A DNA stretch of 64,000 nt, from NCBI GenBank assembly GCA_017945845.1, contig CP072828.1, forward strand, positions 1,178,001-1,242,000, in the 5' to 3' direction. The position numbers and the translations under genes are program-made. Origin of the DNA: Carnobacteriaceae bacterium zg-C25 (GTDB lineage Bacteria; Bacillota; Bacilli; Lactobacillales; Aerococcaceae). Below are positions 18,860 to 28,019 of this stretch, one piece after another (within the stretch, counting starts at the first letter, position 1; each line of letters starts with the position of its first letter). The notes under the pieces were generated by a model. It was given only the letters and a program-made list of their open reading frames with translations, was not told the DNA's origin and ran no database searches.

Positions 18860-19333
18860 TTAAAATTCAATAGCTAATCGTAATTTTGCAACTGACTCAC
18901 GTGGAATAACGACTTGCTTACGACGCGTTTTGTCTTTTACAGACAACGTTAATTGATTATTTTCAAATGATTCTAAAAAACCTTCAATGAATTTTTGTCC
19001 ATCTCGTGCTTGATAGAATGATGCATGAATATATTTGCCAATTGCTTGCTCAATATCCTTTTCCGTTTTCAATGGACGTTCCGCACCCGGTGACGACACT
19101 TCTAAAAAGTACGCTTGCGGAATAGGATCCGGGTTCATGCTATCCAATCGTTCACTTAATCGCTCACTAATTAATGCACAATCATCAAGATCAATACCCT
19201 CTGGTTTGTCCGCAAAAATACGTAAAAACCAAGATTGCCCCTCTTTGACAAATTCTACATCGACTAACTCAAATGTGTTCTCAGTGTTGATGTCATGAAA
19301 TAATTGTGTTACCAATTCAACTACTTTACTCAT
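18860..19333 (-). CDS. rimP: Ribosome maturation factor RimP
   Basis: RimP (157 residues) is needed for early 30S assembly. The N-terminal alpha/beta domain includes ELVDVEFVKEGQSWFLRIF and IDLDDCALISERLSERLD. The family signature YFLEVSSPGAERPLKTEKD is near 78-96. A C-terminal SH3-like barrel ends the protein. It is the first gene of the nusA-infB operon; GGTAGGAGG precedes the ATG. A strong hairpin stands between its promoter and this start. Confidence 0.96.
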   Translation of the reverse strand: MSKVVELVTQLFHDINTENTFELVDVEFVKEGQSWFLRIFADKPEGIDLDDCALISERLSERLDSMNPDPIPQAYFLEVSSPGAERPLKTEKDIEQAIGKYIHASFYQARDGQKFIEGFLESFENNQLTLSVKDKTRRKQVVIPRESVAKLRLAIEF

Positions 19334-19363
19334 CTTACCTCCTACCGTATCATACGATAAAAC

Positions 19364-19439
19364 AAAGGAGTAAACAGCCGTTTACTCCTTTCCATCATTT
19401 TTATACTACTATAATAGCATACAAATCGCGCTAAATCAA
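19364..19439 (-). promoter_or_regulatory. rimP-nusA operon promoter and leader hairpin
   Basis: Minus-strand TTGATT (19434-19439), 17-bp spacer and TATTAT (19411-19416) form the promoter. The leader then folds into a perfect 12-bp stem, AAAGGAGTAAAC / GTTTACTCCTTT with a 4-base loop (19364-19391), followed by TTTGTTTTATC. It looks like an intrinsic terminator inside the leader, so the operon may be attenuated. Confidence 0.65.
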
Positions 19440-19495
19440 TTGATATAGCCACTTTTTTGTGCAATTTCACGCATAAAACCATGCATTTTACGACA

Positions 19496-19518
19496 CTTTG
19501 TCGTAAAACACGACAATT
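19496..19518. repeat. Perfect inverted repeat downstream of prfB
   Basis: TTTTACGACA and TGTCGTAAAA flank a 3-base loop. It lies about 120 bp after the prfB stop. It lacks a T-run on either strand, so it is a weak terminator candidate. Nothing gene-like is seen between 19440 and 19635. Confidence 0.45.
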
Positions 19519-19635
19519 AATCTAATTTACTGACTAAACTGCCTTTTTACGATGATACATGCTTATCGTTTTATCCGTTTGCAACTGACTCAACTGCTCA
19601 GCGTAAAACGTCATACAATTGACAATAAACAGACA

Positions 19636-20758
19636 TTAGTCATCTTGACGAACACTTTGACCGATTTGTTGTTTTAAATAGGCATCAATGAAAATGGACA
19701 AGTCACCATCCATAACTTGTGACGTTTGCCCAACCGATACATTCGTTCGATGGTCTTTTACCATGGCATACGGATGAAAAACGTATGATCGAATTTGTGA
19801 ACCCCAACCAATTTCTTTTTGTTCTCCACGAATAGCATTCATTTCATCCATGCGTGACGCTTCTTCCAATTGATACAACTTCGCTTGTAACATTTTCATC
19901 GCTTGATCGCGGTTTTGAAATTGTGAACGTTGCGATTGACTTTGCACAACAATACCTGTCGGAATATGCGTAATCCGAATAGCCGAAGACGTTTTATTAA
20001 TGTGTTGCCCACCCGCACCACTTGCACGGAACGTATCAATGCGTAAATCATCTGCATTGATAGTCACTTCTAACTCGTCCGTAATTTCCGGCATCACATC
20101 AACCGACGCAAAGGACGTATGGCGTTTTTTTGCAGCATCAAATGGTGAAATGCGCACTAAACGATGCACACCACGTTCCGCTTTTAAGTAGCCATACGCA
20201 TTGACGCCTTTAATCAGCAGCGTCACACTCTTAATCCCCGCTTCCTCACCATCTTGGTAATCTAACGTTTCTACACTAAATCCTTGTTTATCTGCCCAAC
20301 GCATATACATCCGCAACAGCATGCTTCCCCAATCTTGCGATTCCGTCCCACCAGCTCCGGGATGTATTTCTAAAATGGCGTTATGTTTATCGTGTGGCCC
20401 ATCAAGCAGCATATTTAATTCATATTGTGCCAATTTTTCATCCAACAATTCAATCATTTGAACCATATCATCTGCATACGATTCATCATACTCTTCTTTT
20501 AGCATGTCGTATAAATCTGACACATCCGATAAATCGGTTTGCAACTGTTGAAACGTATCAAAAACAAATTTGTGCTCATTGAGTTGGGCAATTGTTTTTT
20601 GTGCTTCCTCATTATTGTCCCAAAAATTAGGGTGCAACATATCATTTTCTAAAGACGCAATGGTCATCTCTAAATGTTCTAAGTCAAAGAGAGTGCCCAA
20701 ACGTCACTAATTTTTGTGTTGCCGTCTCAATAAATTGTCTAACTTCTGCTAGTTCCAT
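19636..20758 (-). CDS. prfB: Peptide chain release factor 2, with programmed +1 frameshift
   Basis: RF2 reads UGA and UAA stop codons. Translation starts at ATG 20758 and meets an in-frame TGA (20684-20686) after 24 codons, at the classical CTT-TGA-C slip site. Shifting +1 resumes at GAC (20685) and gives a 373-residue product ending at 19636. The stop-recognition tripeptide SPF lies in [15 protein letters not shown] and the peptidyl-transfer GGQ in [12 protein letters not shown]. The Shine-Dalgarno-like stimulator is only GGG followed by CAC, weaker than the usual AGGGGG. Frameshifting lets RF2 control its own level. ftsEX, a frequent downstream neighbour, is absent. Confidence 0.96.
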
Positions 20759-20851
20759 ATTTTCCCTTTCTCTTTTACAGTATCACTCAAATACAAAGCA
20801 CGTTTCAAAACTATTTTATAATGCTCTGTTACCTTTTAATTCTCATTAACA

Positions 20852-20886
20852 TAAAATCGCATAAAACAATGTTTTACGCGATTTTA
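20852..20886 (-). terminator. secA terminator
   Basis: TAAAATCGC-A-TAAAAC pairs with GTTTTA-C-GCGATTTTA around AAT. It lies 12 bp after the secA stop, before prfB. Confidence 0.8.
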
Positions 20887-20897
20887 TTTAGTCTTTA

Positions 20898-23267
20898 TTA
20901 CTCCACGTTACTACGTAAGTTGGCTTTTAACATAATACGAGACACTTCATATTCAATGGAATGAATCATTTCATTAAAGCGTTCAAAACCTTCTTTTTGA
21001 TATTCTGTTAATGGATTAGTTTGTGCATACGAACGTAAACCAACGCCCGTACGTAAATGATCCATTTCATCAATATGCGTTGTCCATTCTTCATCAACTG
21101 AACGAATAATCAACAATTGTTGGAATTGTAACACATATTCAGGTGAACTTAACAATTGTACTTTTTCGTCGTAAACAGCCATTGCACGATTTAATAAATC
21201 CGCTTTAATTTGTTCTACTGTTTTACCTTCAAATTGCTCAACTGAAACAGTGTCAGGGTGTACGAGAACGGCACCTGCAAATTTCACTAAACCTGCTAAG
21301 TTCCAATTCTTTTTATCACCATTTGTATACGCATCAACTTCACGATCAATTGTTCGTGAAATCATACCTTTCACAACATCTTCTAAAGATTCTGTTTCTT
21401 GAATAACTTGTTGACGTTGTGCATAAATAATTTCACGTTGTTCACGCATGACTTCATCATACTCTAAAACGTTTTTACGCGCATCGTAGTTATTTCCTTC
21501 AACACGTTTTTGAGCAGACTCAACTTGTTTCGTAAACATTTTACTTTGAATCACTTCAACGTTGTCGCCATCGCCTTGAGCTAATTTTGCTAAAAACTCA
21601 CGTGTGCGATCATTACCAAAACGTTTCATTAAGTCATCTTGTAACGATAAATAAAATTGGCTACCACCAACATCACCTTGACGACCAGAACGTCCACGTA
21701 ACTGATTATCAATACGACGTGACTCATGACGTTCCGTACCAATAACGTATAAACCGCCTAATTCTTTAACGCCTTTACCTAATTTGATATCCGTTCCACG
21801 ACCTGCCATGTTCGTTGCAATCGTTACCGCTCCGCGTTGACCAGCACTCATAATGATTTCTGCTTCTTTAGCATGATTTTTCGCATTTAACACTTCGTGC
21901 GGAACGCCCGCTTTTACAAGTAGGTTAGATAATAATTCTGACGTTTCAACCGCAACTGTACCAACTAAGATTGGTTGTCCTTTTTCATGACGTTCTTTAA
22001 TATCTGCTACAACCGCTTTAAATTTACTTTCTAACGTTGGATATAGCACATCCGCTGCATCAATACGTTTAATCGGTTTATTCGTTGGAATTGACGTTAC
22101 TTGCATATTGTAAATTTCACGCAATTCTTCCTCTTCTGTTTTCGCAGTACCTGTACATCCAGATAATTTTTTGTACATACGGAAGTAGTTCTGGAATGTA
22201 ATGGTTGCCATTGTTTTAGATTCGTTTTGAACCTCAACACCCTCTTTTGCTTCAATGGCTTGGTGTAAACCTTCTGAATAACGACGACCTTCCATCATAC
22301 GTCCAGTAAACGGATCAACAATCATAATCTCGCCTTCGTGAACAACATAGTCAATATCACGAATCATAATATAGTTGGCACGTAACGCCTGATCAATATG
22401 ATGCACTAACAATGTATTATCTACAGAATACAAGTTGTCCGTATGGAAAACAGATTCTGCACGTGTAATACCTTCTTCTGTTAAAGATACCGATTTAGAT
22501 TGAACATCAATTTCATAATCAACATCTTCTTTTAACCCTTTTACAAAAAAGTCAGCACGTAAATATAACGCGTTAGCACGTTCATCCGCACCACCGGAAA
22601 TGATTAATGGTGTACGTGACTCATCAATTAAAATAGAGTCTACTTCATCGACAACGGCATAATTTAATTTGCGTTGTACCATTTGTTCTTTTTCAGTCAC
22701 CATATTGTCGCGCAAGTAGTCAAAACCTAATTCACTATTTGTACTATATGTAATATCGCAAGCATATGCTTGTCGTTTTTCGTCTGATGACATACCACTC
22801 GTATTCAACCCAACCGTTAAGCCTAAAAAGTTATACAATTCACCCATCTCTTTAGCATCACGTGCAGATAAATACTCGTTTACCGTAATCACATGGACAC
22901 CTTCACCAGAAAGTGCATTTAAATATACCGGCATTGTCGCTGTTAACGTTTTACCTTCACCAGTACGCATTTCAGCAACGTTACCCTCGTGTAACGTCAC
23001 ACCACCCATGACCTGTACTTTATACGGGAAAAGGCCTAGTACACGTTTTGCTGCTTCACGTACAACCGCAAACGCTTCAGGCAATAAATCATCTAGTGAT
23101 GTTCCTGCTTGGTAACGTGATTTAAACGTTTCCGTCATACCGCTTAACTCAGCGTCAGATTTTTGAGCCATTGCATCTTCAAAACTTAACACTTTATCAG
23201 CAATTTTTTCTAAACGTTTCAATTCACGTTTTTCATTTTCAATAAATTTTTTCAATAAGTTTGCCAT
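20898..23267 (-). CDS. secA: Preprotein translocase ATPase SecA
   Basis: SecA (789 residues) powers export through SecYEG. The DEAD motor has Walker [15 protein letters not shown] near 100, the DEVDS Walker B region in [16 protein letters not shown] near 207, and [14 protein letters not shown] and the [11 protein letters not shown] arginine finger in NBD2. The preprotein crosslinking and helical wing domains follow. It ends at KANLRSNVE without the C-terminal Cys-rich zinc motif found in longer SecA proteins, as in several lactobacilli. It is monocistronic, with a terminator at 20852; an IS fragment lies just upstream. Confidence 0.97.
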   Translation of the reverse strand: MANLLKKFIENEKRELKRLEKIADKVLSFEDAMAQKSDAELSGMTETFKSRYQAGTSLDDLLPEAFAVVREAAKRVLGLFPYKVQVMGGVTLHEGNVAEMRTGEGKTLTATMPVYLNALSGEGVHVITVNEYLSARDAKEMGELYNFLGLTVGLNTSGMSSDEKRQAYACDITYSTNSELGFDYLRDNMVTEKEQMVQRKLNYAVVDEVDSILIDESRTPLIISGGADERANALYLRADFFVKGLKEDVDYEIDVQSKSVSLTEEGITRAESVFHTDNLYSVDNTLLVHHIDQALRANYIMIRDIDYVVHEGEIMIVDPFTGRMMEGRRYSEGLHQAIEAKEGVEVQNESKTMATITFQNYFRMYKKLSGCTGTAKTEEEELREIYNMQVTSIPTNKPIKRIDAADVLYPTLESKFKAVVADIKERHEKGQPILVGTVAVETSELLSNLLVKAGVPHEVLNAKNHAKEAEIIMSAGQRGAVTIATNMAGRGTDIKLGKGVKELGGLYVIGTERHESRRIDNQLRGRSGRQGDVGGSQFYLSLQDDLMKRFGNDRTREFLAKLAQGDGDNVEVIQSKMFTKQVESAQKRVEGNNYDARKNVLEYDEVMREQREIIYAQRQQVIQETESLEDVVKGMISRTIDREVDAYTNGDKKNWNLAGLVKFAGAVLVHPDTVSVEQFEGKTVEQIKADLLNRAMAVYDEKVQLLSSPEYVLQFQQLLIIRSVDEEWTTHIDEMDHLRTGVGLRSYAQTNPLTEYQKEGFERFNEMIHSIEYEVSRIMLKANLRSNVE

Positions 23268-23366
23268 ATATAAATTTTCCTCTACCTCAAAATTGTATAA
23301 AACATCATTGTTATCATATCATTTTTAGACTATTTTGAAAAGTAGTTAGTATATTAAAGCAATTTG

Positions 23367-23452
23367 AAGTAAATTATAGAATTAAGTTAGCCAGTGATAC
23401 AAAAAAAGCATCTCATAGGATATACTTTTAATAACTACACAAAAAAGGTAAC
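23367..23452 (+). mobile_element. Solo left end of the IS30-family element
   Basis: About 60 bp from AGTAAATTATAGAATTAAGT to TATACTTTTA are identical to the left end of the intact element at 2190-2249, and similarity fades over the next 25 bp. No transposase or right end follows. It sits about 100 bp upstream of the secA start, in the stretch 23268-23597 that otherwise holds only the secA promoter and a terminator. Confidence 0.85.
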
Positions 23453-23524
23453 GAAAATAAACACGCATTGAACACTTATTTTCAGTACGCAATAACATAC
23501 AAATCACTTTGTGACTTAAAACGA

Positions 23525-23562
23525 AAAGATAGTGACTTAACATCTGTTAAATCACTATCTTT
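23525..23562. terminator. Terminator of the rapZ-yvcK-whiA operon
   Basis: AAAGATAGTGA-C-TTAAC pairs with GTTAA-A-TCACTATCTTT around ATCT. On the minus strand TCGTTTTAAG follows the stem. It lies 36 bp after the stop of the 51-aa gene. Confidence 0.75.
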
Positions 23563-23566
23563 ATAA

Positions 23567-23593
23567 GTCATCAACCCTATTTGACATAGAACC
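23567..23593. repeat. Half-copy of the dispersed palindrome
   Basis: GTCATCAACCCTATTTGACA resembles the right half of the copy at 33610-33657 (GTCATCAACTCTAATCGACA). The left arm is missing, so this is a remnant at best. Confidence 0.4.
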
Positions 23594-23597
23594 AATT

Positions 23598-23753
23598 TTA
23601 TTCAGACGCCTCTTCATCTGCGGTTTCGTCTTTATCAGTAGCGTCATCTTTTTTGAATAAGTTGACTAATTCGGATGGATCGATGAATTTAGCCAATCCT
23701 TTTCCCAACGTTTCAACTTGTTGTTTAATAAAATCTTCGTCTTTAATCGCCAT
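23598..23753 (-). CDS. 51-residue acidic-tail protein after whiA
   Basis: ATG 23753 with AAGGAG 7-8 bases upstream gives 51 residues: an amphipathic start (MAIKDEDFIKQQVETLGKGL), then FIDPSELVNLF and a highly acidic tail (DDATDKDETADEEASE). The ribosome site overlaps the whiA stop, which indicates translational coupling, and a terminator follows. The opening helix weakly recalls small DUF6483-type proteins, but this cannot be confirmed here. Function unknown; its conservation behind whiA should be tested. Confidence 0.7.
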   Translation of the reverse strand: MAIKDEDFIKQQVETLGKGLAKFIDPSELVNLFKKDDATDKDETADEEASE

Positions 23754-23754
23754 G

Positions 23755-24690
23755 CTATACTCCTTTTTTCTTCAACTCATCAGCAAAAGCTACAATTTTT
23801 CGCAAACGATGATTCACACCCGATTTGGATACGGCACCACCGCTCAACATTTCTCCAATTTCAATTAAACTGGATTCTGGATTTTGCAAACGCAATTGGG
23901 CAACTTCTTGTAACTTTTCAGGCAACTCACTAAGCCCTACCGTACGATCAATATACTCAATCGCTTCAATTTGCTTGCTCGATGCGTTAATCACTTTACT
24001 CAAATTGGCATTTTCACAATTTACGATTCGATTGACGGAATTACGCATATCGCGCACAATTCGAACATCTTCAAACTTCATCATACCACCGAACGCACCA
24101 ATCAAAACAAGAAAATCTGCAATTTTTTCCGCTTCTTTAATGTAGGTGATGTAGCCATTCCGTCGTTCAATAATTCGTGCATTCATCCCAAATTGATTCA
24201 TCATTTCACAAATATCTTCATTATGATCTTCATAATTTGAATAAATTTCTAAATGATAACTACTCGTTTCCGGATTATTGACCGAACCACCCGCTAAAAA
24301 CGCACCACGTAAATACGAACGCATTTTGTCTTTATTGTCTTTAATCTCGGATGACACGTGTGATCTAAAAAATAACCCATCCATAATACGCAAATCGTTC
24401 AACACTTCTGTTGTCCCACTTTTTAGACGTACAATATACACGTTATTTTTCTTTAATTTCATCTTTCTTCGCACCAGCAATTCACTTTCTACTGCGTAAT
24501 GCTCTTTAAGTAACGAATACATTCGTCGTGCAATCGCCGCATTTTCCGTTTGGACGTTCAACACAAATTTTTGTTGTTGCAAAGTCACTGCCCCATTCAT
24601 ACGAATTAGCGCAGACAATTCTGCTTTGGCATGTTCTTTATGAACCGTCAACGTCGTTAATTCTTTTTTGATGTCCGCTGCGTATGACAT
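23755..24690 (-). CDS. whiA: DNA-binding protein WhiA
   Basis: WhiA (311 residues) is a sporulation/division regulator homologue conserved in Gram-positive bacteria including non-sporeformers, where it influences division and chromosome segregation. The N-terminal half has a LAGLIDADG homing-endonuclease fold ([20 protein letters not shown]-like, near 128) without nuclease residues expected. The C-terminal helix-turn-helix is at about 255-300 ([20 protein letters not shown]). It follows yvcK by 12 bp in the rapZ-yvcK-whiA operon. Confidence 0.96.
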   Translation of the reverse strand: MSYAADIKKELTTLTVHKEHAKAELSALIRMNGAVTLQQQKFVLNVQTENAAIARRMYSLLKEHYAVESELLVRRKMKLKKNNVYIVRLKSGTTEVLNDLRIMDGLFFRSHVSSEIKDNKDKMRSYLRGAFLAGGSVNNPETSSYHLEIYSNYEDHNEDICEMMNQFGMNARIIERRNGYITYIKEAEKIADFLVLIGAFGGMMKFEDVRIVRDMRNSVNRIVNCENANLSKVINASSKQIEAIEYIDRTVGLSELPEKLQEVAQLRLQNPESSLIEIGEMLSGGAVSKSGVNHRLRKIVAFADELKKKGV

Positions 24691-24702
24691 GAAGCCCCTC
24701 CT

Positions 24703-25683
24703 TTACATTCTTGGACGATTTAATAATCCAATCAATTCTTCTACTACTTTTTTGCCGTCGTGGAAAGCACCATTATCACGCATTTCTAAAAAGTTTGTAG
24801 AAATAACATGGCACCCTTCTCCACGTAAACCATCAAAATTATGGCGGACTTGGAAAAGATACTCTTCACCTTTTTGTTGATTCAAATAATCATCGGGAAC
24901 AGTAGCATTATTAACAAGTACCGTATCAATGCACATTGCTTTTAAGTGTCGATGTAGCACGCGTACATGATCGGCATCTGAAAATGATTCCGTCTCACCT
25001 AACTGTGTCATAATGTTACAAATGTAAACAACATGTGCTTTTGTATCTAATAACGCTTGCTTAACATTTGGAATCATCAAGTTTGGTAAAATACTTGTAA
25101 ATAAACTCCCCGGCCCTAACACAATCATATCCGCATCCATAATGGCATCAATCACTTCCGGTCTTGCCGTGGCGTCTTCGATCCTATTGTTTCGATGGGT
25201 GACGTAAACTTCTTTAATGCGTTTACGGTGTTTTGCAATTTCAGATTCGCCAACCGCACTGGTGCCATCCATAAAATTGGCATGTAGCACTAACGGCTCA
25301 TCAGAAGCAGCATACACTTTCCCATTGACACGCATAATGTTACTTAACGTTGTAATGGCATCGAAAATATTTCCTTTCATTTCCGTTAGTGCTGCAATAA
25401 TTAAATTACCAATCGCATGCCCAGCAAAAAAGTTATCATCGGTATGAAAACGGTATTGAAAAATATCACGATAAATATCGGGTATATCCGACAAGGCAAC
25501 TAAGCAGTTCCGTATATCTCCCGGTGGCACAATATTAATGTAATCACGCAATACACCACTGCTACCCCCGTCGTCTGCGACAGTTACAACCGCCGTTATA
25601 TCAATAGGATAGTTCTTTAATTCATTGAGCAATACGGGAATCCCCGTACCACCACCTATAATGGTTACTTTTTTACGTCTCAT
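24703..25683 (-). CDS. yvcK: YvcK-family gluconeogenesis/cell-shape factor
   Basis: A 326-residue CofD-like protein. In Firmicutes YvcK (GlmR) binds UDP-GlcNAc and is needed for normal envelope synthesis on gluconeogenic carbon; enzyme activity is not established. Motifs: [18 protein letters not shown] (6-23), [15 protein letters not shown] (33-47), [12 protein letters not shown] (53-64) and [14 protein letters not shown] near 195. It overlaps rapZ by 4 bp. Confidence 0.95.
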   Translation of the reverse strand: MRRKKVTIIGGGTGIPVLLNELKNYPIDITAVVTVADDGGSSGVLRDYINIVPPGDIRNCLVALSDIPDIYRDIFQYRFHTDDNFFAGHAIGNLIIAALTEMKGNIFDAITTLSNIMRVNGKVYAASDEPLVLHANFMDGTSAVGESEIAKHRKRIKEVYVTHRNNRIEDATARPEVIDAIMDADMIVLGPGSLFTSILPNLMIPNVKQALLDTKAHVVYICNIMTQLGETESFSDADHVRVLHRHLKAMCIDTVLVNNATVPDDYLNQQKGEEYLFQVRHNFDGLRGEGCHVISTNFLEMRDNGAFHDGKKVVEELIGLLNRPRM

Positions 25684-26552
25684 GAGCGATTTACCGTCTC
25701 TTTTCGTTTATTGATGTCACGATGTGTCATTTGTACATCATATCCATCAGTTAATAGCGTTTTACCTAAACGTTCTGCTAATGCTACTGAACGATGCTGA
25801 CCACCTGTACACCCAATGGCAATAACAATATTGGTTTTACCTTCTTTTTTGTATCCGGGTAAAGTAAATTGAATTAAATCTTTTAGTTTTTCAAAAAAGA
25901 GTTGTGTTTGCTCTTGCTCCATAACGTAGTCATAAACCGGTTTATCTAACCCTGTTTGAGGACGCAATTCACTGACATAATGCGGATTTGGTAAAAAACG
26001 AACATCCATGACAATATCACTTTCGATGGGTAATCCATATTTAAAACCAAACGACATGACATTCACTTGGAAAAGTTGGCTATCGGCAGCGCTAAACTCT
26101 GCAATAATGCGCTCACGCAACGTGCGTGGAGAAATTTCAGACGTATCAATGACACTTTGTGAACGTCTTTTTAAATCACTTAATAAAAAGCGCTCTTGAG
26201 CAATGGCTTGTGTCAAAGTGACACCACCTCGTGCTAGAGGGTGTTGTCGGCGCGTTTCTTTATAGCGAGAGACTAGTACACTATCGCTACTTTCTAAAAA
26301 TAAAATGCGTGTATTGTCCACATCGTCTACTGTTTCAATCACTTCATTAAAAAACTCACGCGTACGAACATCAACTACCAACGCAATACGTTTAATGTTT
26401 CCGGTTTGTTTCACTAATTCCCAAAAACCCGTTAATAATCTAGGTGGCATATTATCGATACAAAAATATCCTAAATCTTCTAAACTTTGTACCGCTACTG
26501 TTTTACCAGCACCCGACATTCCCGAAACAATGACTAGTTCTATATTTTCCAT
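25680..26552 (-). CDS. rapZ: RNase adapter / nucleotide-binding protein RapZ (YvcJ)
   Basis: From ATG 26552, with AGAGGTG upstream, the protein has 290 residues. The P-loop is [14 protein letters not shown] near 8-21. The C-terminal half has the RapZ signature [17 protein letters not shown] near 253. In E. coli RapZ senses GlcN6P and adapts an sRNA to RNase E; the Firmicutes homologue YvcJ binds nucleotides and its role is less clear. It is first in the rapZ-yvcK-whiA operon. An upstream in-frame ATG at 26588 lacks a ribosome site. Confidence 0.94.
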   Translation of the reverse strand: MENIELVIVSGMSGAGKTVAVQSLEDLGYFCIDNMPPRLLTGFWELVKQTGNIKRIALVVDVRTREFFNEVIETVDDVDNTRILFLESSDSVLVSRYKETRRQHPLARGGVTLTQAIAQERFLLSDLKRRSQSVIDTSEISPRTLRERIIAEFSAADSQLFQVNVMSFGFKYGLPIESDIVMDVRFLPNPHYVSELRPQTGLDKPVYDYVMEQEQTQLFFEKLKDLIQFTLPGYKKEGKTNIVIAIGCTGGQHRSVALAERLGKTLLTDGYDVQMTHRDINKRKETVNRS

Positions 26553-26616
26553 AAACACACCTCTTTGCATGCACTTTCTTATAAACAAGAGTATCTAAAA
26601 CCTACCAAAAAGTCAA

Positions 26617-27789
26617 TTAAGCAACTACTTTTACAACAAACACTTTTAAATATTGTGTAGACGGTAATGTTTTAAGCGTTGTAAAATCGGTTGGCTGTTT
26701 AAATTCAGCGTTAATCGCATATTTTCGATTCAAACGGGTAAACGTTTCATCAATCATTCGCAACACATCATCTCGTTTCCAATTCGACGCATTTGTCGAA
26801 ACGATAATTTCACCGCCTACATTCGTCAAATGAATGGCGTCTTCTAACAATTCTCCATAATTTTTTAATACGGAAAACGTTCGTTTTTTTGTACGCGCAA
26901 AACTTGGTGGATCTAAAACGACCATATCAAACATTTCACCTTTTTTACGTGCGTATTTAAAATAGTCAAATACATCCATGACATAAAAGGCGTGATTTTC
27001 TAACAACAAGGCATTGACATTAAATTGCTGGGTTGATAATTCAATACTTCGTTTTGCTACGTCCACACTTACCGTTTTTAACGCACCACCAAGTGCAGCT
27101 GCAACGGAAAACGCTGCGGTATAACTAAACGTATTGAGTACCGTTTTATTTTTTGCATGACGTCTAACGTAATCACGGACATCCCGTTGATCTAAAAAAA
27201 CACCCGTCATTAACCCATCATTTAAATGAACGTTAAATCGACTTTCATTTTCTTGAATGATGAATTGTTCATTATTATCGCCAAATACATGATTAGTGTC
27301 ATAAGGCGCTTGCTCAAATCGGCATTTTTCAAAAATGGAATAGCCACTCATCACTATTTTTAGCGCATCAAAAATGAATTGGCGATACGTAAAAATAGCT
27401 TGCGAATAAAAAGAAATGACGAGAGCGTGTTTATAAACATCAATCGTTAGACCACCTAAACCGTCACTTTCACCATTAAATAGACGAAACGCATCAATTT
27501 TTGACGATGCAAAAAACAATTGACGCTTTTGCTTGGCGTTTGTCAATAATCGTTCTAAAAATTTAGCATCTAGCGTTTCAGATGATTTTGTTGTAAACAT
27601 CCAACCCACACCTTTATTTTGCTGACCCAATAGCGCTTTACCTAAAAAAGCTCCATTTTTTGCATCAACCACTTCAACGATTTCTCCAAACACAATATCT
27701 TTTGTATTTAAAATATCCCCCTCTATTAACAGTGGATTTCCTGATTTAACGTGTTGTACGGCACGTTGTTTTAATTTAATGGTTTTCAT
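26617..27789 (-). CDS. Class I SAM-dependent 23S rRNA (cytosine-5)-methyltransferase, RlmI-like
   Basis: From ATG 27789 (AGAGGG 6 bases upstream) the product has 390 residues. An N-terminal PUA domain (about 1-75) is followed by an RlmI-like middle region and a Rossmann methyltransferase domain with VLNTFSYTAAFSVAAA (SAM loop), SVDVAKRSIEL and the catalytic region VVLDPPSFARTKK. E. coli RlmI methylates C1962 of 23S rRNA; the site here is inferred. Longer readings run into the SRP RNA terminator. Confidence 0.9.
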   Translation of the reverse strand: MKTIKLKQRAVQHVKSGNPLLIEGDILNTKDIVFGEIVEVVDAKNGAFLGKALLGQQNKGVGWMFTTKSSETLDAKFLERLLTNAKQKRQLFFASSKIDAFRLFNGESDGLGGLTIDVYKHALVISFYSQAIFTYRQFIFDALKIVMSGYSIFEKCRFEQAPYDTNHVFGDNNEQFIIQENESRFNVHLNDGLMTGVFLDQRDVRDYVRRHAKNKTVLNTFSYTAAFSVAAALGGALKTVSVDVAKRSIELSTQQFNVNALLLENHAFYVMDVFDYFKYARKKGEMFDMVVLDPPSFARTKKRTFSVLKNYGELLEDAIHLTNVGGEIIVSTNASNWKRDDVLRMIDETFTRLNRKYAINAEFKQPTDFTTLKTLPSTQYLKVFVVKVVA

Positions 27790-27841
27790 CATTTCCCTCT
27801 TTACTTTATGCGTGTCCAATTCATACAATTTATCACAATAT

Positions 27842-27869
27842 AAAAAAAGGTGTTTACCTGCGTAAACAC
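27842..27869 (-). terminator. SRP RNA terminator
   Basis: GTGTTTAC / GTAAACAC with a GCAG loop, then CTTTTTTT on the minus strand. Confidence 0.9.
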
Positions 27870-27870
27870 T

Positions 27871-27955
27871 AAATGTACAGCACATAGACTTTCTACTTAG
27901 AGCTGCTTACTTCCGTATCTGACCCGGTTCATAGAAATTCTATTGCCGTACATTT
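27871..27955 (-). ncRNA. ffs: Signal recognition particle RNA (4.5S/scRNA type)
   Basis: The minus strand carries the conserved SRP domain IV: GAACCGGGTCAG, a short apical loop, then CGGAAGTAAGCAGC, the Ffh-binding symmetric and asymmetric loops. The outer ends pair (AAATGTAC with GTACATTT), giving one long hairpin of about 85 nt. An extended -10 box, TGATATAAT (27958-27966), lies just upstream and a strong terminator just downstream. Exact ends are approximate by about 5 nt. It pairs with Ffh to target membrane proteins; ffh is not in the window. Confidence 0.93.
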
Positions 27956-28019
27956 GAATTATATCAAACTTTTTATTTTTTGGCTATCTTTTCACATCGA
28001 AAAAATAACAACTCACACG

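Noticed and set aside
20687-20700. TTG start for prfB at 20700
   Set aside because: The classical CTT-TGA-C frameshift site and the 24-codon leader from ATG 20758 explain the gene fully.
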